DNA from: Rhodopseudomonas pentothenatexigens
GTDB taxonomy: Bacteria; Pseudomonadota; Alphaproteobacteria; Rhizobiales; Xanthobacteraceae
Assembly: GCF_900218015.1 (NCBI RefSeq)
Contig: NZ_UFQQ01000017.1
Coordinates: forward strand, 1 to 64,000
DNA: 64,000 bases
Reading direction: 5' to 3'
Below the pieces are notes generated by a model. It saw only the letters and a program-made list of their open reading frames with translations. It was not told where the DNA came from and made no database searches. Shown here in pieces: positions 63,889 to 64,000 of this stretch (position 1 is the first letter of the stretch; every line of letters begins with the position of its first letter). The translations under genes were made by a program, and so were the position numbers.

Positions 63889-64000
63889 TCATGCCGACTT
63901 GGCGGCGCGGGCCGCTTCTTCGGTCAGCGGTAACCGAACGTTGAGAATATCCGGCTCGGACGCATCGGTCTTGGTTTCGAAGCCGAGATCGCGGCACATC
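63889..64000 (-). CDS. Partial gene, C-terminal end (possible GNAT acetyltransferase)
   Basis: The stop codon is at 63889-63891 and the reading frame runs out of the window on the right. The visible end MCRDLGFETKTDASEPDILN and VRLPLTEEAARAAKSA resembles the C-terminus of acetyltransferase (GNAT) domains such as those in Pat-type protein acetyltransferases, where CRxLGFxxxxDPxDPxxxxVxL is common. The assignment is tentative because only about 36 residues are present. Confidence 0.5.
   Translation of the reverse strand, partial: MCRDLGFETKTDASEPDILNVRLPLTEEAARAAKSA

Overview
The window looks like a chromosomal segment of a purple non-sulfur alphaproteobacterium of the Rhodopseudomonas palustris group (Nitrobacteraceae/Bradyrhizobiaceae). 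This rests on high GC with strong GC3 bias, an AadR/FnrN-type regulator, an adjacent PhyR-NepR-EcfG general stress locus, a type II (GlnII) glutamine synthetase with a divergent DUF2735 gene, many alphaproteobacterial DUF families (DUF1036, DUF1244, DUF2312, DUF2849, DUF2865, DUF882, DUF934) and dispersed palindromic intergenic repeats. No rRNA, tRNA, phage, IS transposase or CRISPR array was seen.

Layout. 0-5.5 kb: a proline/alanine-rich membrane protein, a cupin, a VOC protein, the three-subunit transhydrogenase pntA-pntAB-pntB and a small aa3-oxidase subunit IV gene. 5.8-8.5 kb: an AbrB/Doc toxin-antitoxin pair and oligoendopeptidase F. 8.8-15.5 kb: TerC, an NtrC-family response regulator, and two secreted cell-wall proteins (L,D-transpeptidase, DUF882). 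15.8-18.8 kb: DUF2312, DUF1244, DUF1036 and pyruvate kinase. 19-19.8 kb: a hicAB module bracketed by two near-identical repeats. 20-27.5 kb: OsmC, TPR protein, L36, amidohydrolase, HAD dehalogenase, YbaK and a TRAP transporter. 27.5-32.5 kb: a Tyr/Gly-rich secreted protein, a two-gene Aer-like redox sensor, a small membrane protein, a flippase and a brnTA module bracketed by a duplicated flippase 3' end. 32.7-38.3 kb: 3-hydroxybutyrate dehydrogenase, patatin, CAP lipoprotein, glnII, gstI-like gene and glutaminase. 38.6-45.1 kb: the siroheme/sulfite reductase operon and malate synthase G. 45.2-49.7 kb: CsbD, small membrane and secreted proteins, a second L,D-transpeptidase and an AI-2E family permease. 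50-53.7 kb: phyR, nepR, ecfG and an HWE kinase. 53.9-64 kb: orphan ureG, an H1-like protein, a molybdopterin oxidoreductase, aadR, a cytochrome c, an Mla-type lipid ABC transporter and an FNR-box-preceded gene.

How the parts work together. The general stress switch at 50-52 kb (PhyR sequesters NepR, freeing EcfG) appears to reach other genes in the window: sites matching GGAAC-N16/17-CGTT exactly precede the csbD gene, a small membrane protein gene and an L,D-transpeptidase gene, and the phyR/nepR intergenic region has two overlapping divergent near-matches. AadR at 59 kb probably acts on a perfect FNR box at 63.4 kb and a near-perfect one beside itself. glnII, gstI and glsA form a local glutamine synthesis/breakdown group with candidate sigma-54 promoters.

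The most unusual structure is that two of the three toxin-antitoxin modules sit exactly between direct repeats: hicAB between two ~157-bp intergenic repeats, and brnTA between the intact 3' end of a flippase gene and a second, diverged copy of that 3' end. This suggests cassette-like gain or loss of these modules without any recombinase gene.
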